From Massospora cicadina (taxonomy: Eukaryota; Entomophthoromycota; Entomophthoromycetes; Entomophthorales; Entomophthoraceae): 64,000 nt of DNA. The position numbers and the translations under genes are program-made. Positions 10,759 through 21,689 of this stretch are shown here, one piece after another (positions within the stretch are counted from its first letter, which is position 1; each line of letters begins with the position of its first letter). The notes beneath the pieces were generated by a model. That model made no database searches. It had not been told where the DNA came from and saw only the letters and a program-made list of their open reading frames with translations. The DNA is taken from positions 84,972 to 148,971 of the forward strand of contig JAKSZP010000195.1 of assembly GCA_022478985.1 (NCBI GenBank). Reading direction: 5' to 3'.

Positions 10759-11255
10759 TATTGAGATTCTGATACTACTGGATGATAAACAAATTTTTCA
10801 AGCGGATTTCAATTTAGACTTTAAGAAAGGCTTTAGAATGAAGAATAATATTATTTCTATGAGAAGTGCATTGATTGAAGTAATTAGGGTTAGGAAAATT
10901 GAGGGAACTTTAACAAAGCCTTGCTGATATAATGAAACCTTAAATTGATAGCAAAAAATATTTAAAGAGTGGAACATGTTGAATCCACCAATGAATACTG
11001 AAAATTAAGAGTTGATCGTGAGAGTGAGAAGGAGAAAGCTTTTACAAAGAAAGAAGGGTAGTAGAGAAGAGTAACAAGCAGCAATAAAGTTTATTATCAA
11101 ATAAAGTGGTATCGTTGGGTCAATATCTCCTTATAAAGTCTTTATTATTATTAATTATTGAGGTACAGTAAACCTTATAATACTCAACCATTGCTCAGTG
11201 GGTTTTACCCTGTGTAACCCATTCAGTGGAATCAAGCAAGCCGCCAAAAGTTAAC
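10759..11255 (+). repeat. Element A 3' LTR
   Basis: About 500 bp, starting TATTGAGATTCTG, where family members have TGTTGAGAAT, and ending GCCGCCAAAAGTTAAC, where H has the complement of TGTTAACTTTTGGCGG. Further blocks shared with H (ATTGATTGAAG-AAT, AATACTGAAAATTAAGAGTT) and with G and E (CTCAGTGGGTTTTACCCTGTGTA) show one LTR family. The 5' partner lies outside the window. Confidence 0.8.
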
Positions 11256-12178
11256 TGGCGTCTATCCTTATGAGCCCTCAAACTGCAGGCTTATGACTTT
11301 AATATCATCCATTAACCTGGAGAAAACATCATAAAGCTGATTGCTTGTTGAGATTATCAATAATTGCCATCACAGAGGATCTGAGAATTTCTGATGTATA
11401 ATAAAATGCTTAGCGGAAAATATAATGATGAACCGCCTAAAGTCATAAATGCGTTAAACAAGATGCAAGCTAATACCTTTCAATGGAGCGGTGATTTTTA
11501 CAAGTGGATTGGATATTCTACGGTGAACTTTACACGACCCTCAGCATGTACAAGCACTATTAAGAGCGCACACAAGGCAGTTGGACATGGTGGATTGCAT
11601 AAGAAATTGGAATTATTGCGCCCCAGTAATATTGAAAAAAGCATGAATTTTGACATGTTTGAGACAATTTAATTCTATCACTAATGTCAAGTGGAGAAGA
11701 CATTCCACCAGAAGACCTTGTATTGGCTAGTGAAGCCGCATTTTGCTTGGCATATGGGTTTCCATTGGCGTCTATAGGCCCTTGCCAACAGGAGCAAACT
11801 GTTCAAAATACTTTTGGTGGTGATTGACTACTTGACCCCATGAGTTGAAGCGCGGGAAATACAGGATTAAGGGGAGATCATGGTGAAATTCATCATGGAA
11901 TGTATAATCCAGCGACATGACTGTCATCAGTTCATCCTTACTGATAATAAAACTAACTTTACCTCTCATATACTTTCAAAGTTAAATTAGCTTATGGCCA
12001 TCCGCAGGGCTCTGATGATCCCATATCACCCCCAAGTCCAACGATATGGTTGAGTGAGTTAATGGGACTCTATTGAGCATACTCCGTTTGTAATGAATAG
12101 ACCATCATATTGGAGCTCTCCTTTCACCGCTGTCTTTGCCCACAACATTAGCTATCACTCTGCAATGGTGAAAAGTTT
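11256..12178 (+). pseudogene. Element G RNase H end and integrase core
   Basis: Resumes mid-RNase H with WRLSL-stop-ALKLQAYDFNIIH at 11256, then the integrase. The open stretch 11394-11672 contains SAHKAVGHGGLHKKLELL (H-x3-H intact) and a stop before the CQVEKTFHQKT block. Core blocks: VVID-stop-LTP-VEAREIQD near 11820, QFILTDNKTNFTSHIL (second Asp) near 11930, and a damaged third block near 12050. It ends NISYHSAMVKS at 12176, where element H interrupts. Reading resumes at 25210 (SLQLLYGWHPAL). The 5' part of G is outside the window. Confidence 0.8.
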
Positions 12179-12672
12179 TTTAACTTTTGGCGGCCTGGTT
12201 GAATCCGCCAAGTTGGTTGCACAGGTGAAAAAAACTGAGCAACAAATGAGTGATATGATTATTGCTGATTTTTAAGAAATAACATTGAAGTAACAATAAT
12301 AAGGAGCTATCACCCCACCGGAAATCAGTTCATTTAGTTATATAAAATGGACTACTTCTGCTAAACCTCTTTCTTTAACTCTTTTTATCAAAGACCTCAT
12401 CTCCTCATTATCACACTAAACTCTTAATCCTCAGTATTCCTAGTCATTTTCAACCCTAACACTTAATATTTCTCTATTTTCTACGATGTTAGGGTTTTTG
12501 TTCTATCATCAAGCTTTGGCGGAATTCTCTCAATTTTCCAAACTATTATTGCTTCAATCAATTCACTTCACATTGACATAATCTACCACTCATATTTGAA
12601 GACTCACCTTGACTCATAAAATAAGTACACTGGATTAGTGACTTATCAATCAGTCATATCAATTTCTTGACA
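12179..12672 (-). repeat. Element H 3' LTR (left copy)
   Basis: Starts TTTAACTTTTGGCGG (TGTTAACTTTTGG in the other copy) and ends TATCAATTTCTTGACA. It matches 17714-17791 and then 24786-25209 block by block, for example GACTACTTCTGC-AAACC, TGTTCTATCATCAAG and CAAACTATTATTGCTT. About 490 bp. Confidence 0.85.
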
Positions 12673-12735
12673 TTACTACTCTTGACTGGAAAAAAGCTCC
12701 TATTGCTTGTATGCATGATGAAACTTTGTGTGTAA

Positions 12736-13640
12736 TCAGCTGATAGTCTGACCACCTGCTGGTTCCTTAATAGTGTAGGCGTCAACACTAATCTTGATTA
12801 TTTCAAATGGTCTGATCCATATTCTGGCGTGCTTGTTCCTTCTTCCAAACTCATGTTGGTCATGGAACAAGACATGATCTCTTACCACGAACTGTGGGAG
12901 GCTGTGACATCTACATTGGTCAGCCTCCTGATCCCCAATTTTGTTAGCTAAACTAGTGGAATAAGCTTCAGTTTGGAGTTTAATCAGCATTTCCATTAAG
13001 GTAGTCAAATAGCACTGGGGCTCTACTCTGCTGGTATCCTCCGCACAGGAATAAAGCAATACTGGCAAAGCTGGATGTCTTCCATAAAGTAACTGGAAGA
13101 AATTCTTTCCCCATTGATTAATGATAGCTAATATTGTATGTGAAGACGTTATTGGATAAAAGGGTACTCCTGTCAGGCGGTTGATTATTTACAAGTTTAC
13201 AGAGAATGTTCAATAAGGTGCCATTGACACGATTGATCGTCCCATTGAATTCAAGGTGGTATGGGGTAGTTAAAACCCTGCAGATGGCCGTCAACTCATT
13301 CAACTTAGGAAGGTCATGCGACGTGAAATTTGTTTTGTTGTCTGTGAGAATAAACTGCGGACAGCCATGTCACTTTATGATGAGCTCCATAGTGAACTTA
13401 GTGACAGTTACAGCTCCTAAATCCCTGATTTCTCTTGCTTCCACCCACCTGGTCAAGTGATCTATGGTTACAATTAGATACTTGGAACGATTCACACTAG
13501 TAGGAAGAGAGCCCACCACATCAAGAGAAACAGTGTGTCACACGAAATGGGCTTAACCAACTGATAGGTAGTTTTCTTGTGGGAAGGTTTCTCCACTTGT
13601 CACTGGTGACAACAAGCAACTGTCTCAATCTCATCACTTG
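12736..13640 (-). pseudogene. Element H integrase
   Basis: Read right to left: HQCQ zinc block near 13600, core AIDHLTRWVEAREI near 13430-13460, QFILTDNKTNFTSHD near 13330-13360, then AICRVLTTPYHLEFNGTINRVNG at 13210-13290. The expected catalytic Glu of the last block is Asn (TINR instead of VE-W/R). The C-terminal segment 12736-13068 (LLYSCAEDTSRVEP, VRDHVLFHDQHEFGRRNK, IWIRPFEIIKIS) is the best-preserved part. It is inactive because of the Asn and several stops. Confidence 0.83.
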
Positions 13641-15200
13641 CTTATTCTTAATAGTAACATGGTCACAAAACCAAACACCTTCCACACCCCTCCATGACTT
13701 TCTGCTCTATATGCATCCAAAATAATCACTGGCCTGCCAGAGGGTTTTGGGAAGCTCAGAGCAATTCTCCAATTCTTTTATAGAATTCTTCATTATGCAA
13801 ACAGGTGTCGTGGTGAAACTTAACTATGCCTTTGATCACTTGAAGTAGCTCATTGTTATATTTGCCCACCAACATCTTTCATACATAATGTCTGCCAATT
13901 CTGCCATAATGGCAATTATTAGTAATCGTGAGAGACATTCCGCATTCTGATGTTTCTCCCCTGGCTGGTGTACAATCTCAAAGACATACACTTGAAGCTT
14001 CAGGGCCCATTTCGCAAGTCACCATTCAGGTTTCTGCAGATTATGCAACTACTGCAAGGATGCATGATCTGTGATCACATTGAATCTAACCCCGTGGAGT
14101 TAAACCCAGATTTGTTTATATGCATATCACCACAAAGTTTCTCCACTAAGTCACAGTGTAATTACATTCAGGGCCTGTTAATCTTTGGCTACAATATGCG
14201 ACGGGATGCTCCAAACTGGCATCATTTTTGGGATAGCATGGCCCCTACGGCGGAAAGTGAAGCATCTATTTTTACAATAATTCCTTCTCAAAATTTTGGT
14301 ATTTTAAAACAGGCGTGCTGGAAAACGTGGTTCATAAGACATTGAAAGTGGTTTGACGTCTTTCCATCCAATCAAAGGTAGCATTCTTATTTGGTAACTG
14401 GAAAAGCGGAGCCCTGATATAGTTGAAGTTGAAAATAAACTTTTTGCAGTAAATGACCATCCCCAAACCACTGAATATCTCATTTTTTAACAGGCCAAGT
14501 CATCTTGCTTATAGCTTCCACTTTTGCCAGCTGAGGACTGAGCCCTTTGGAGTCAACCACAAACCCGAGGTATTCCAACTGCTTCCTAAAATGTGGCATT
14601 TTTTGGCTTAAGTCTAATGTAGCTTAAGCAAGTTGGCGGAACTCTTGTTCCTGTTGATCAAGATGATCCATAGTTGTCCTTAGGAACAAAAAATATTGTC
14701 AAGGTAAACTAGACGCAAGGCAGCTTCAGGTCACCCAAGATAGTGTCTATAGCCTGCTGGAATATAGACAAGGATTTACAAACCCAGTGGCATACGTTTA
14801 GGCTGGAACAACCCCTTTGAGGTGATTATGGTGCACTTCTCTTGTTATGCTGCTGAAACTTGATTTTTCAGTACCCAATATCAATTCCAAAGAGGAGAGA
14901 TAGTTGGCACCGCCCAAATGAACAAAGCGTCATTGATTTGAAAATGAAGGTATGAGTTAATTTTATGATACTGCTAAGCTTTTAGTATCCAATTATTACT
15001 CAGTTAGAGCCATTCTTTTTCTTAACAATCAGCATGGTGACGCCCAGTGACTCATTGATGGCTCTAATATTCCCTGTTTAATCAATTTATCTATCTCCTC
15101 AGATACAACATCTTCTGCCACCTTTGAGTAATGGATAGTCCATGACCAAATGAAAGGGTGATCTCCTGTGTCCAACTGATGCACAAGTCCGTGTTCACAT
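13641..15200 (-). pseudogene. Element H RNase H and reverse transcriptase
   Basis: RNase H region 13870-14300 mirrors that of A (complement of ALKLQVY-FEIVHQP; the two are close in sequence). RT at 14380-15170: the YxDD box at 14695-14706 reads Y-L-D-N, losing the second catalytic Asp. GLFQPKRMPLGL near 14790-14820 and the KK-GSN start near 15000-15030 are recognisable. Frequent stops and frameshifts. Confidence 0.8.
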
Positions 15201-15339
15201 CCCAAATCATGGTCGTCAGATGCAAAAATACCTCAGTAATTTTCAAACAGCTCCATCATCCTGTCCTTCTGGTCCTCTGACAGCCCAGTTAGAGCCTCAC
15301 GCGTAACCACAGTCATTATGCTGAATGAGGTTTTTACAG

Positions 15340-16470
15340 TTATCCTGAGATCCCCCAAGAACCAAAGTTATGTATATGGTGGACCTCTTCAATAGGAATC
15401 ATATGGAGATAATTCATCGCTAGATGTCTTTGAACCTTTATATTCTCCTTCTGAAGGTTTGCTATTAGCATCTTCACTTCCCCATGCCCTGGTAACAGGA
15501 GCCCAGGAGCCACATGTGGTTTGAGCCGCAATTGCTGGTATAGTCCAATAATTTCTCCGTTTAATCCTTCTGGGATGTCTATTTCAAGCTTCATCCCTAT
15601 TATGGCCTGATGTACTGAAGGTATGCTTAAAGCACTAGCCTCCCGTTGCAGAATAAATTCTACTCATAAATCTGGTTAGAAAGACTCTGGCCTTCCACTT
15701 CATCCACCAATATTAGCAGGAATCACACCTTTGCTATATGTAAGGTTAATTTGGCTGGAGCATATTGAGTCCTTCAAGACTCCGTTGGAGGTAAAATAGA
15801 TGGGGATCTGTTGTCCCAGAAAATTAAATGCTTCCTCTACCATATCAATCAAAGCCCTAAATCTACCGCATGAATTTGGCTCCAATCAACATGTTATAGT
15901 TATTATTAGGAAGAACCACCGCTGGAGTAGATGCACCAATTGAACAGAACCACAGAGGCAACGCGCTGTAAACGCCTTCTGATACAGTGGTTTGTGCCCC
16001 CGTGGTCCAATACACTAATCAGTATTCCACATCAGGCTTCAGCGGAAGCTTAGCCATGAGCTTGGTAAATATATTATTGACAGCAGCGCCAGTATCTATA
16101 ATTGCTCATATTTTGGTATTTTGTACAAAAATATCACAGTATGTACACTCTGAATAAGAGAAACCATTGGTGTTATTTCATGAACATCCAAGGAATTTTG
16201 GTTATCCAGAAAAGTGATAGTACCGGCTCTGATATGAGGATACTCCTGGGCAATTTATCTACTGGAATTGCCACGTTCACCCCCTCTAGGGCTATGAAAT
16301 TTGTTGAGGGTTTTACTTTGACTGTTACAGTTCTCTCAAAAATTTTCCAGGCGTAAAGTTTTGCACATCTCAAGAGGAACTCCAAGTCTAAATTATTGTG
16401 GACTCTCCCTAGATTTGATGCCAAGATTTTTAGGGATTTTTTTTGATATAATAAATCATTAGGCAAGTAC
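15340..16470 (-). pseudogene. Element H protease region
   Basis: Retropepsin with an intact AIIDTGAAVNNI near 16072-16110, then LMAKLPLKPDVEY and TTGAQTTVSEGVYSALPL, ending with NNNYNMLIGAKFMR near 15880-15910. The linker 15340-15594 (KLEIDIPEGLNGEIIGLYQQ, VAPGLLLPGHGEVKMLIANL) matches those of A and E. The active-site triad is kept but stops break the frame. Confidence 0.82.
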
Positions 16471-17692
16471 TTGGATTAACACACAAAGTAACTAAGGGGA
16501 ATCATAAGGGACAGATAAATTTGGATTTTTAGAAGTAGAGCGTCCCATCTCTACTCCGCTTGACCTTTTCCCTATTTAATCATTTTAGCTAGTACTGCAT
16601 GGACATGCAGTTTGCCCAGACAGCTACCAATTAATGGCCTCTTTGGACGCACAATAAACATGCATTTGTAAATGGCTCTCATCTCTGTATCTCACCCAAA
16701 GGTCTGGGTCAGAAATTAAACGATAATTGTACTTTATTTGAGGATGAGCTGGTTGAGGATAATGAGGACAGAAAGGGCTCTCCAGAGCATTAAGTGGATG
16801 AGGATTAACCAACGGATTATAATCAAATTGTTGGTGTCAGTTTACTGATGGGAATTTAGTAGCGATTGCAGGGGTCTTATGTTCCACATTAGGAGCATTA
16901 AAAATGATAGAAAGATGGCGTAAGCAATTGACAATTTCTAGTAGCGCCGCGTCATCTTTCAGAATGTGGGTCATAGCATTATACAGTTCTCAATATGATA
17001 AACAACCACGGTCATTGCTATGCCCACAACTCATTAGATAAGAGGGTTTGCTCTCAACAGCACATGAGCCACAGCCATGAATTACTTTGTAAAAACCACC
17101 AAAGACTTGTTCTTTTGGAAATATATTGTAAAAAAATCTGCCTTGCTCACCATTGTGCCACACCCCCAGGCAGATCACAGTCTCCTTCCCCACTTATTAC
17201 ATTATAGTACTATTTCTAAGGTAACATGCGACCTGAGCGGCGCGCTTGACATCCAGAGTGGATAAAACAGTTTATCTTTATGCTAATTGGAAGCCTCATA
17301 TAATTCAAATTAAAATTGCTTAAGAGTCCAGATATGTTTCCATCATGATCAAACGGGGGCAGCTTGTCAATGCAAACCCAGCCTGCTCCAGAACTACAAT
17401 CCCATTTACACTCATTTCAGTATAGCTGCTCTGTAGTGTTATCCAAGCGGTCAGAAAGTTGTCTGGCTTGGCACTCACCAGGTGCTGTTGGTGAAAGGCC
17501 TTGTTGAGCTGATCTGTTATACCCTTATTCTCTCAGAAAAACAATTTATGAGCCTGGAGTAGTGTATCCAAGGCAAGTTTTAGTTCTGTATATTAAGAGA
17601 TAACTCAATAAACAAGGTTAAGTACCCCATCAAAGGGAACTGGCTGCGCCATTGCTTGGCAAATATGAAACTTCTAATAAGTTTATCAATGT
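16471..17692 (-). pseudogene. Element H gag remnant
   Basis: Position between PBS and protease, and similarity to the gag 3' end of A (GGCCATTAAT block, then the GTAGAGATGGGAC segment near 16540), identify gag. A fragment near 17010-17060 reads SCGHSNDRGC, which may be the end of a CCHC knuckle. Otherwise it is too decayed to divide into domains. Confidence 0.6.
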
Positions 17693-17713
17693 GCCCCCTG
17701 TAGAAAGCACCAC
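17693..17713 (-). promoter_or_regulatory. Element H primer-binding site
   Basis: Minus strand GTGGTGCTTTCTACAGGGGG directly after the 5' LTR end. D has the same TGGTGCTTTCT start, and B, C and E have TGGTGCTCACT. I did not identify the tRNA. Confidence 0.65.
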
Positions 17714-17791
17714 TGTTAACTTTTGGTGGTTTTTGGTTGAATCTGACAAGCTGGTTGCACAGGTGAAAACAAACCTGAGCAACAGATGAGT
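17714..17791 (-). repeat. Element H 5' LTR, piece 1
   Basis: First 78 bp (TGTTAACTTTTGG to CAACAGATGAGT) of the right LTR. It is cut by element B, and the LTR continues at 24786. Confidence 0.85.
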
Positions 17792-18912
17792 TGTTGGGAT
17801 TTTTGCTCATATTCTCAGCCAGCTAGATTACCAGGAATTACTAGGAGATAACTCCCTAATGCGAGGTGAATTGAAAGTTTGTTGACCCTGATTTTGGGTA
17901 ACTATGTTTGGGTTTTTTAGGTAATTCGCTTGGTTGGATCTGTCAGGGATCAATCTGGATGAATGTTTATTATCTTATCGGGAGAGTTGCTAGCAAAATA
18001 GGGACATCTGTTAGTTGATTAACTATCAGTTGTACCAATTGGGATTGGTTGGGTTTCATCACCAACTGTATGGAAAATTAAGAATTAAATTGCAAGGCTA
18101 ATGATGCTGCCTGAAACTAGTGAATCAATCAGTTGGTTCATGACCTGCCTTAATGGGTAACGAGTCCCATTACCTAAGCAGGTCGCTTGCCAAATATAGT
18201 TGGTTTGCCTGGATTGAGAGGGAAACGTTAGGGACACGTTTTTTACTCTTTCCGTTTTAGGTCTCAAGGATGTCCAATGATGGATCCTAGGCTAGGATGG
18301 GGAAGACCATTGCTGCTTAGATGAGGATGGGTGATTCAATGGCAATGGCTGCCGCTTTATCGAAGAGGTATCAACTGAGGGTTGGGCTCTGAATCCCCCA
18401 CTATAAAGTTCATAGAATTCACCAATAAATATATATTTAAAAGGGTATACAGTAGATATACTAGCTTAGTACACTTTATCAGCTTTCATTTGTTCTATTC
18501 TTTCTCAGGGATATGATTGCTGTTTGTGATAATTGGGAGACTCTTTAAGGAAAAGAGTAAGGATATGAACTGAGATCCAGAGAAGAAATGGAATCAAATT
18601 GGGTAATGCTGAAAACTGTGTGTCAAACTGGAGAATCATCAATGGGAATCTAGAAAAAGATTGGGTTAGATGGCATAAGGGAATAGATCCCTATTTTGAG
18701 ACATCAAAAGTAATTTAAGAGGAAATACTGGCTGAGCGTTAGGCCGAGATCTAGGACTTCCATTTAACTATGGATTTTAGTTGTCATATTATCATAAACT
18801 GATCAAATCAGCTATTATACAATGAGGACGAATTGCACAGGCCCAAGCCTATGTAAGTAATTAGTTTATAGGGGTTATTGGCCAAAAATAATTAAACTTA
18901 TAAAATTTTACA
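17792..18912 (+). repeat. Element B 5' LTR
   Basis: 1,121 bp. Near-collinear with 23656-24780, including CCCTAATGCGAGGTGAATTG, TGGTTCATGACCTGCCTTAA and GAGCGTTAGGCCGAGATCTA. It contains TATATTTAAAAGGGTATACAG near 18431, a possible promoter region. Confidence 0.95.
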
Positions 18913-18914
18913 AA

Positions 18915-18932
18915 GTGGTGCTCACTACAGGG
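18915..18932 (+). promoter_or_regulatory. Element B primer-binding site
   Basis: TGGTGCTCACTACAGGGG two bases after the LTR. The same motif follows the 5' LTR of E on the other strand near 53195. Confidence 0.7.
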
Positions 18933-18934
18933 GT

Positions 18935-20232
18935 GTAGTTGAGTAGAAGAGCTTATGGATGATGTTATAAGAGATATTTTCAATTCTGGAAATAAGTTAG
19001 TGAGATTAGTAATGATAATGAAGACAGAACGTGAAGTTGTTCACGTTCATTTGCGTTCACCCAGCTCAGAAGTGGAGCTCCAAGTGAATCAAATTGAAGA
19101 TAGTCAATATTCGGGAAAAGGACTTGCAGCCTAGATATGGAACTTTCTAGAGCTGTGAGAAAACTTGTTCCACCGGACTTCTACTTGAGATGAAGAGTTC
19201 AGAAGGATCAACTCAGGTTGATATTGGGTCCGCTTTAAATAGTCCTGGGGAGTGAGTGTTTAGATGAGGCATTGGATGAAATGGGAAGCAATCAACTAAG
19301 AGTATTGGATTTCCATACCAATGAAGATACGAAGTCAAAACAGGAAATGATTGTTCCAAGATAGTGGAGAAAATCATTTGACTAAATAACACTCAACCAA
19401 TGATCAGTAGTTGCTGGATATGAGTTCATAAATTCAAGACGAAATTGGATGAAGTTAATGAGGCCAGAACGATCTGTGTGATTGAGGGATCATCTACAGA
19501 TACACCAGTGGAATTACTTTCACCGTTTTGGATGACAATGAATGCCAAAAATTGTTTTAAATAGAAAAACGATCTGAACAATTGAACGGAACTGTTGGCT
19601 AATGAGATAGGAAGATTCAAGCATCAGCTGCCTAAATATGAGATGAAGTCAGGGCCTGCTGGAAAAATAACCAGTCGAGATTAAAGGCCTAAAATATTCA
19701 AGAATATTGCAAAGTCAGCAAGTGTAGCCTATATGTGAATAAACAGCGCTGCTGGCCATATAGTGAAGAAGGTCAAGACTAAAAAATTGGAAGTATTGGA
19801 CCTAAGATAAAATATTTGCAATGTTCCCAGAGGACCTCTGAACCATTAAGTGTTTATGTCCTGAGATTTTGGTTAAGTCCCAGAAGAGGACCACTGAACC
19901 AAATGGATAGATAAATCTTAGAGGATAAGATTTTTAACCACGATAACTGATAAATTAGAGTATACCTAGGACTCAGTTTGGATGAAGGTGAAAAGAAGGA
20001 CCTCTGAACCTTTTTGTAGGTTAAAAGTCCCATCGCAAAAGAAAAATACATAAAAATACAAAAAATATATAAAATATATAAAAATATTAAAAAAACATAT
20101 TAATTGGTCCATGAATTTTGGACCTAGGAAGCAATGAGAAATCTCAACAGTCAAACTGAGGAAATTTGATGATTTTGGGACCCTTGATGAAATGGGATTA
20201 CCAGCTGGGGTAACCAAGAGTATCAACATATT
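18935..20232 (+). pseudogene. Element B gag/protease interval, unassigned
   Basis: By position this should hold gag and protease, but no CCHC or DTG motif is visible. Short open pieces occur (MDDVIRDIFNSGNKLVRLV near 18958; LANEIGRFKHQLPKYEMKSG near 19590). From about 19820 to 20100 the sequence is similar to 21715-21880 downstream of integrase and carries three of the four AGGACC-CTGAACC repeats. A stretch with AT-rich repeats lies at 20040-20100. Confidence 0.45.
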
Positions 20233-20600
20233 GGTTGATCAAGAGCAACTCGCTGATCTGATGGAAAGACAGGAATAGGAGGTGCTTAAATTGTTCAAAA
20301 AGTATCAGGAAGTATTAGCCCAGGATGACCATGATTTAGAATGCATGAGAGATGTGATCCACAAGGTTTATACTGGGGAAAATTTGCCAATCAGGATGAG
20401 ACTGATTCAACAGTTGAAGGCAACTGAGTGGAGGCTTCTCACCAGAATGCGGATTGGCTTATTGCAGTTACCAATGGTCCAGATGGTATACCAGCAGGTG
20501 GATGAGTTATTCCAGAGAATGGTCAACGGAGAAATCAGGAATAAGCCCTGAGAAATCCAAGGTATGCTTTGAAAAGCAATGAAAACACTGAGACATGGAT
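20233..20600 (+). pseudogene. Element B pol piece joining pre-RT to RNase H end
   Basis: Open at 20282-20551. It starts with the pre-RT block (FKKYQEVLAQDDHDLECMRD, then HKVYTGENLPIRMRLIQQL), which in intact Gypsy elements lies just upstream of RT. Within about 50 bases the other frame reads HQNADWL, the end of RNase H, then LPMVQMVYQQVDELFQRM. The RT and most of RNase H are missing, so the deletion junction lies close to 20440. Confidence 0.75.
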
Positions 20601-20639
20601 GGATAAGTGTTTAAGATGATTAATGGGAAGTGTTTACTA

Positions 20640-21685
20640 TTCCCAAAGCCTTTGGAAATAGCAGCTATCGTTCAAGCTGCTCATAAGGTTGTATAGCATG
20701 GAGGCTTGAGAAAAATGACCAACCATATTTGCCAGTACTACTACTGGGAGTCAATAAAATATGATGTTGCCAACTATCTAGCTTGTTGTTTGGAGTGCCA
20801 GCTGCACAAGCCATATAAGTGTACAACTTGAAACTGACTGTTCCACCCTGGATTTGTTTGGTATATGGTGTCCATTGATGTGATGGGACCGCTGATGATG
20901 AGCACAGGGGGAGTCAAGTATATAATAGTTGCAATCAATCTTCTGATGAGATAATTCAAGATGAAGGCCCTGGCAAAAGTGGATGCTACCAGCACCACGA
21001 AGTTCATCCTTTATAAGTAGTATACCAACATGGATGCCCGCAGGTCCTGCTTAGAAATAATAGAACAAACTTCATTTCTCATGTGATCCCCAAGTTAATT
21101 GAGATAATGGGGATCTGAGGAGTCGTTTCTGTACTCAACTGGCCGGAGACAAACGGACTGTTGGAACAAGTTAATGGAATGCTGGCCTTGACGCTGAGGA
21201 AGCTAGATGCAGGAAGAACTTCTGTGTGGTGAACATACCTGAGTTTGGTGACATTTGCCTACAATATCAGTCATCATACAGCAACTGGAAAAACTCCATT
21301 TGAATTGTTATATGGGAGGAAGGCCACGTTGCCACTGATTTTTATTTGGTGGTAGAACCAACATTGTGGATGAGTGTCAATCAGTACCTAAACTGATTGA
21401 TTAATATCCTGTTTATATACACTTTTAAGCATTCAAAACTACTTTGAAGAAATGGATATGAGCATAAATGATGGACGATAAGAACTGACTGGCCTTATCA
21501 GAAAATAAATTAGGCAAAAGAGTTGCCTATTGCGATATTCATGGTTTGGGAGAAGAAACAAACTGGAAGCATTGTGGTTGGGCTCATTTGAGATTTTCAC
21601 CAAGATGGCGACGGATGCCTACTCCTTCAAGAGCCTCTTGGATGGAAGAGTAGTAATTCAAGTCCATACTAAGTATTTGAAGTGA
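20640..21685 (+). pseudogene. Element B integrase
   Basis: Zinc-binding block QAAHKVV-stop-HGGLRKM and ACCLECQLHKPYK (H, H, C, C present) at 20670-20820. The core follows: VSIDVMGPLMMSTGGVKYII, then AINLLMR, where the first catalytic Asp is Asn (near 20936). The second block is reduced to NNRTNFIS near 21060 and the third, NGLLEQVNG, keeps Glu near 21160. FAYNISHHTATGKTPFELLY lies near 21250-21310. The C-terminus, with a GSFEIFTKMATDAYSFKS-like segment, ends near 21680. Inactive. Confidence 0.83.
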
Positions 21686-21689
21686 TGGA

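Larger units (their letters stand above)
2866..11255 (+). mobile_element. Ty3/Gypsy element A, 5' end outside window
   Basis: Plus-strand Gypsy with gag remnant, protease, RT, RNase H, integrase and 3' LTR in canonical order. It is interrupted by LINE-A1 at 4691-8551, and its 5' part is cut off by LINE-0. It is an old, catalytically dead copy: the protease Asp and the RT YxDD are both mutated. Its LTR belongs to the same family as those of E, G and H. It appears inserted in the RNase H of element G, whose reading resumes right after the LTR; the left side of that joint lies outside the window. Confidence 0.8.

Noticed and set aside
11200..12300. An independent short element between A and H
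   Set aside because: Its RNase H/integrase reading continues at 25210 after removal of H, so it is the host element G.
20040..20100. Simple-sequence repeat or origin-like AT-rich element
   Set aside because: AT-rich stretch with loose AAATATAT repetition; nothing specific, and a related A-rich stretch follows the integrase of the same element.
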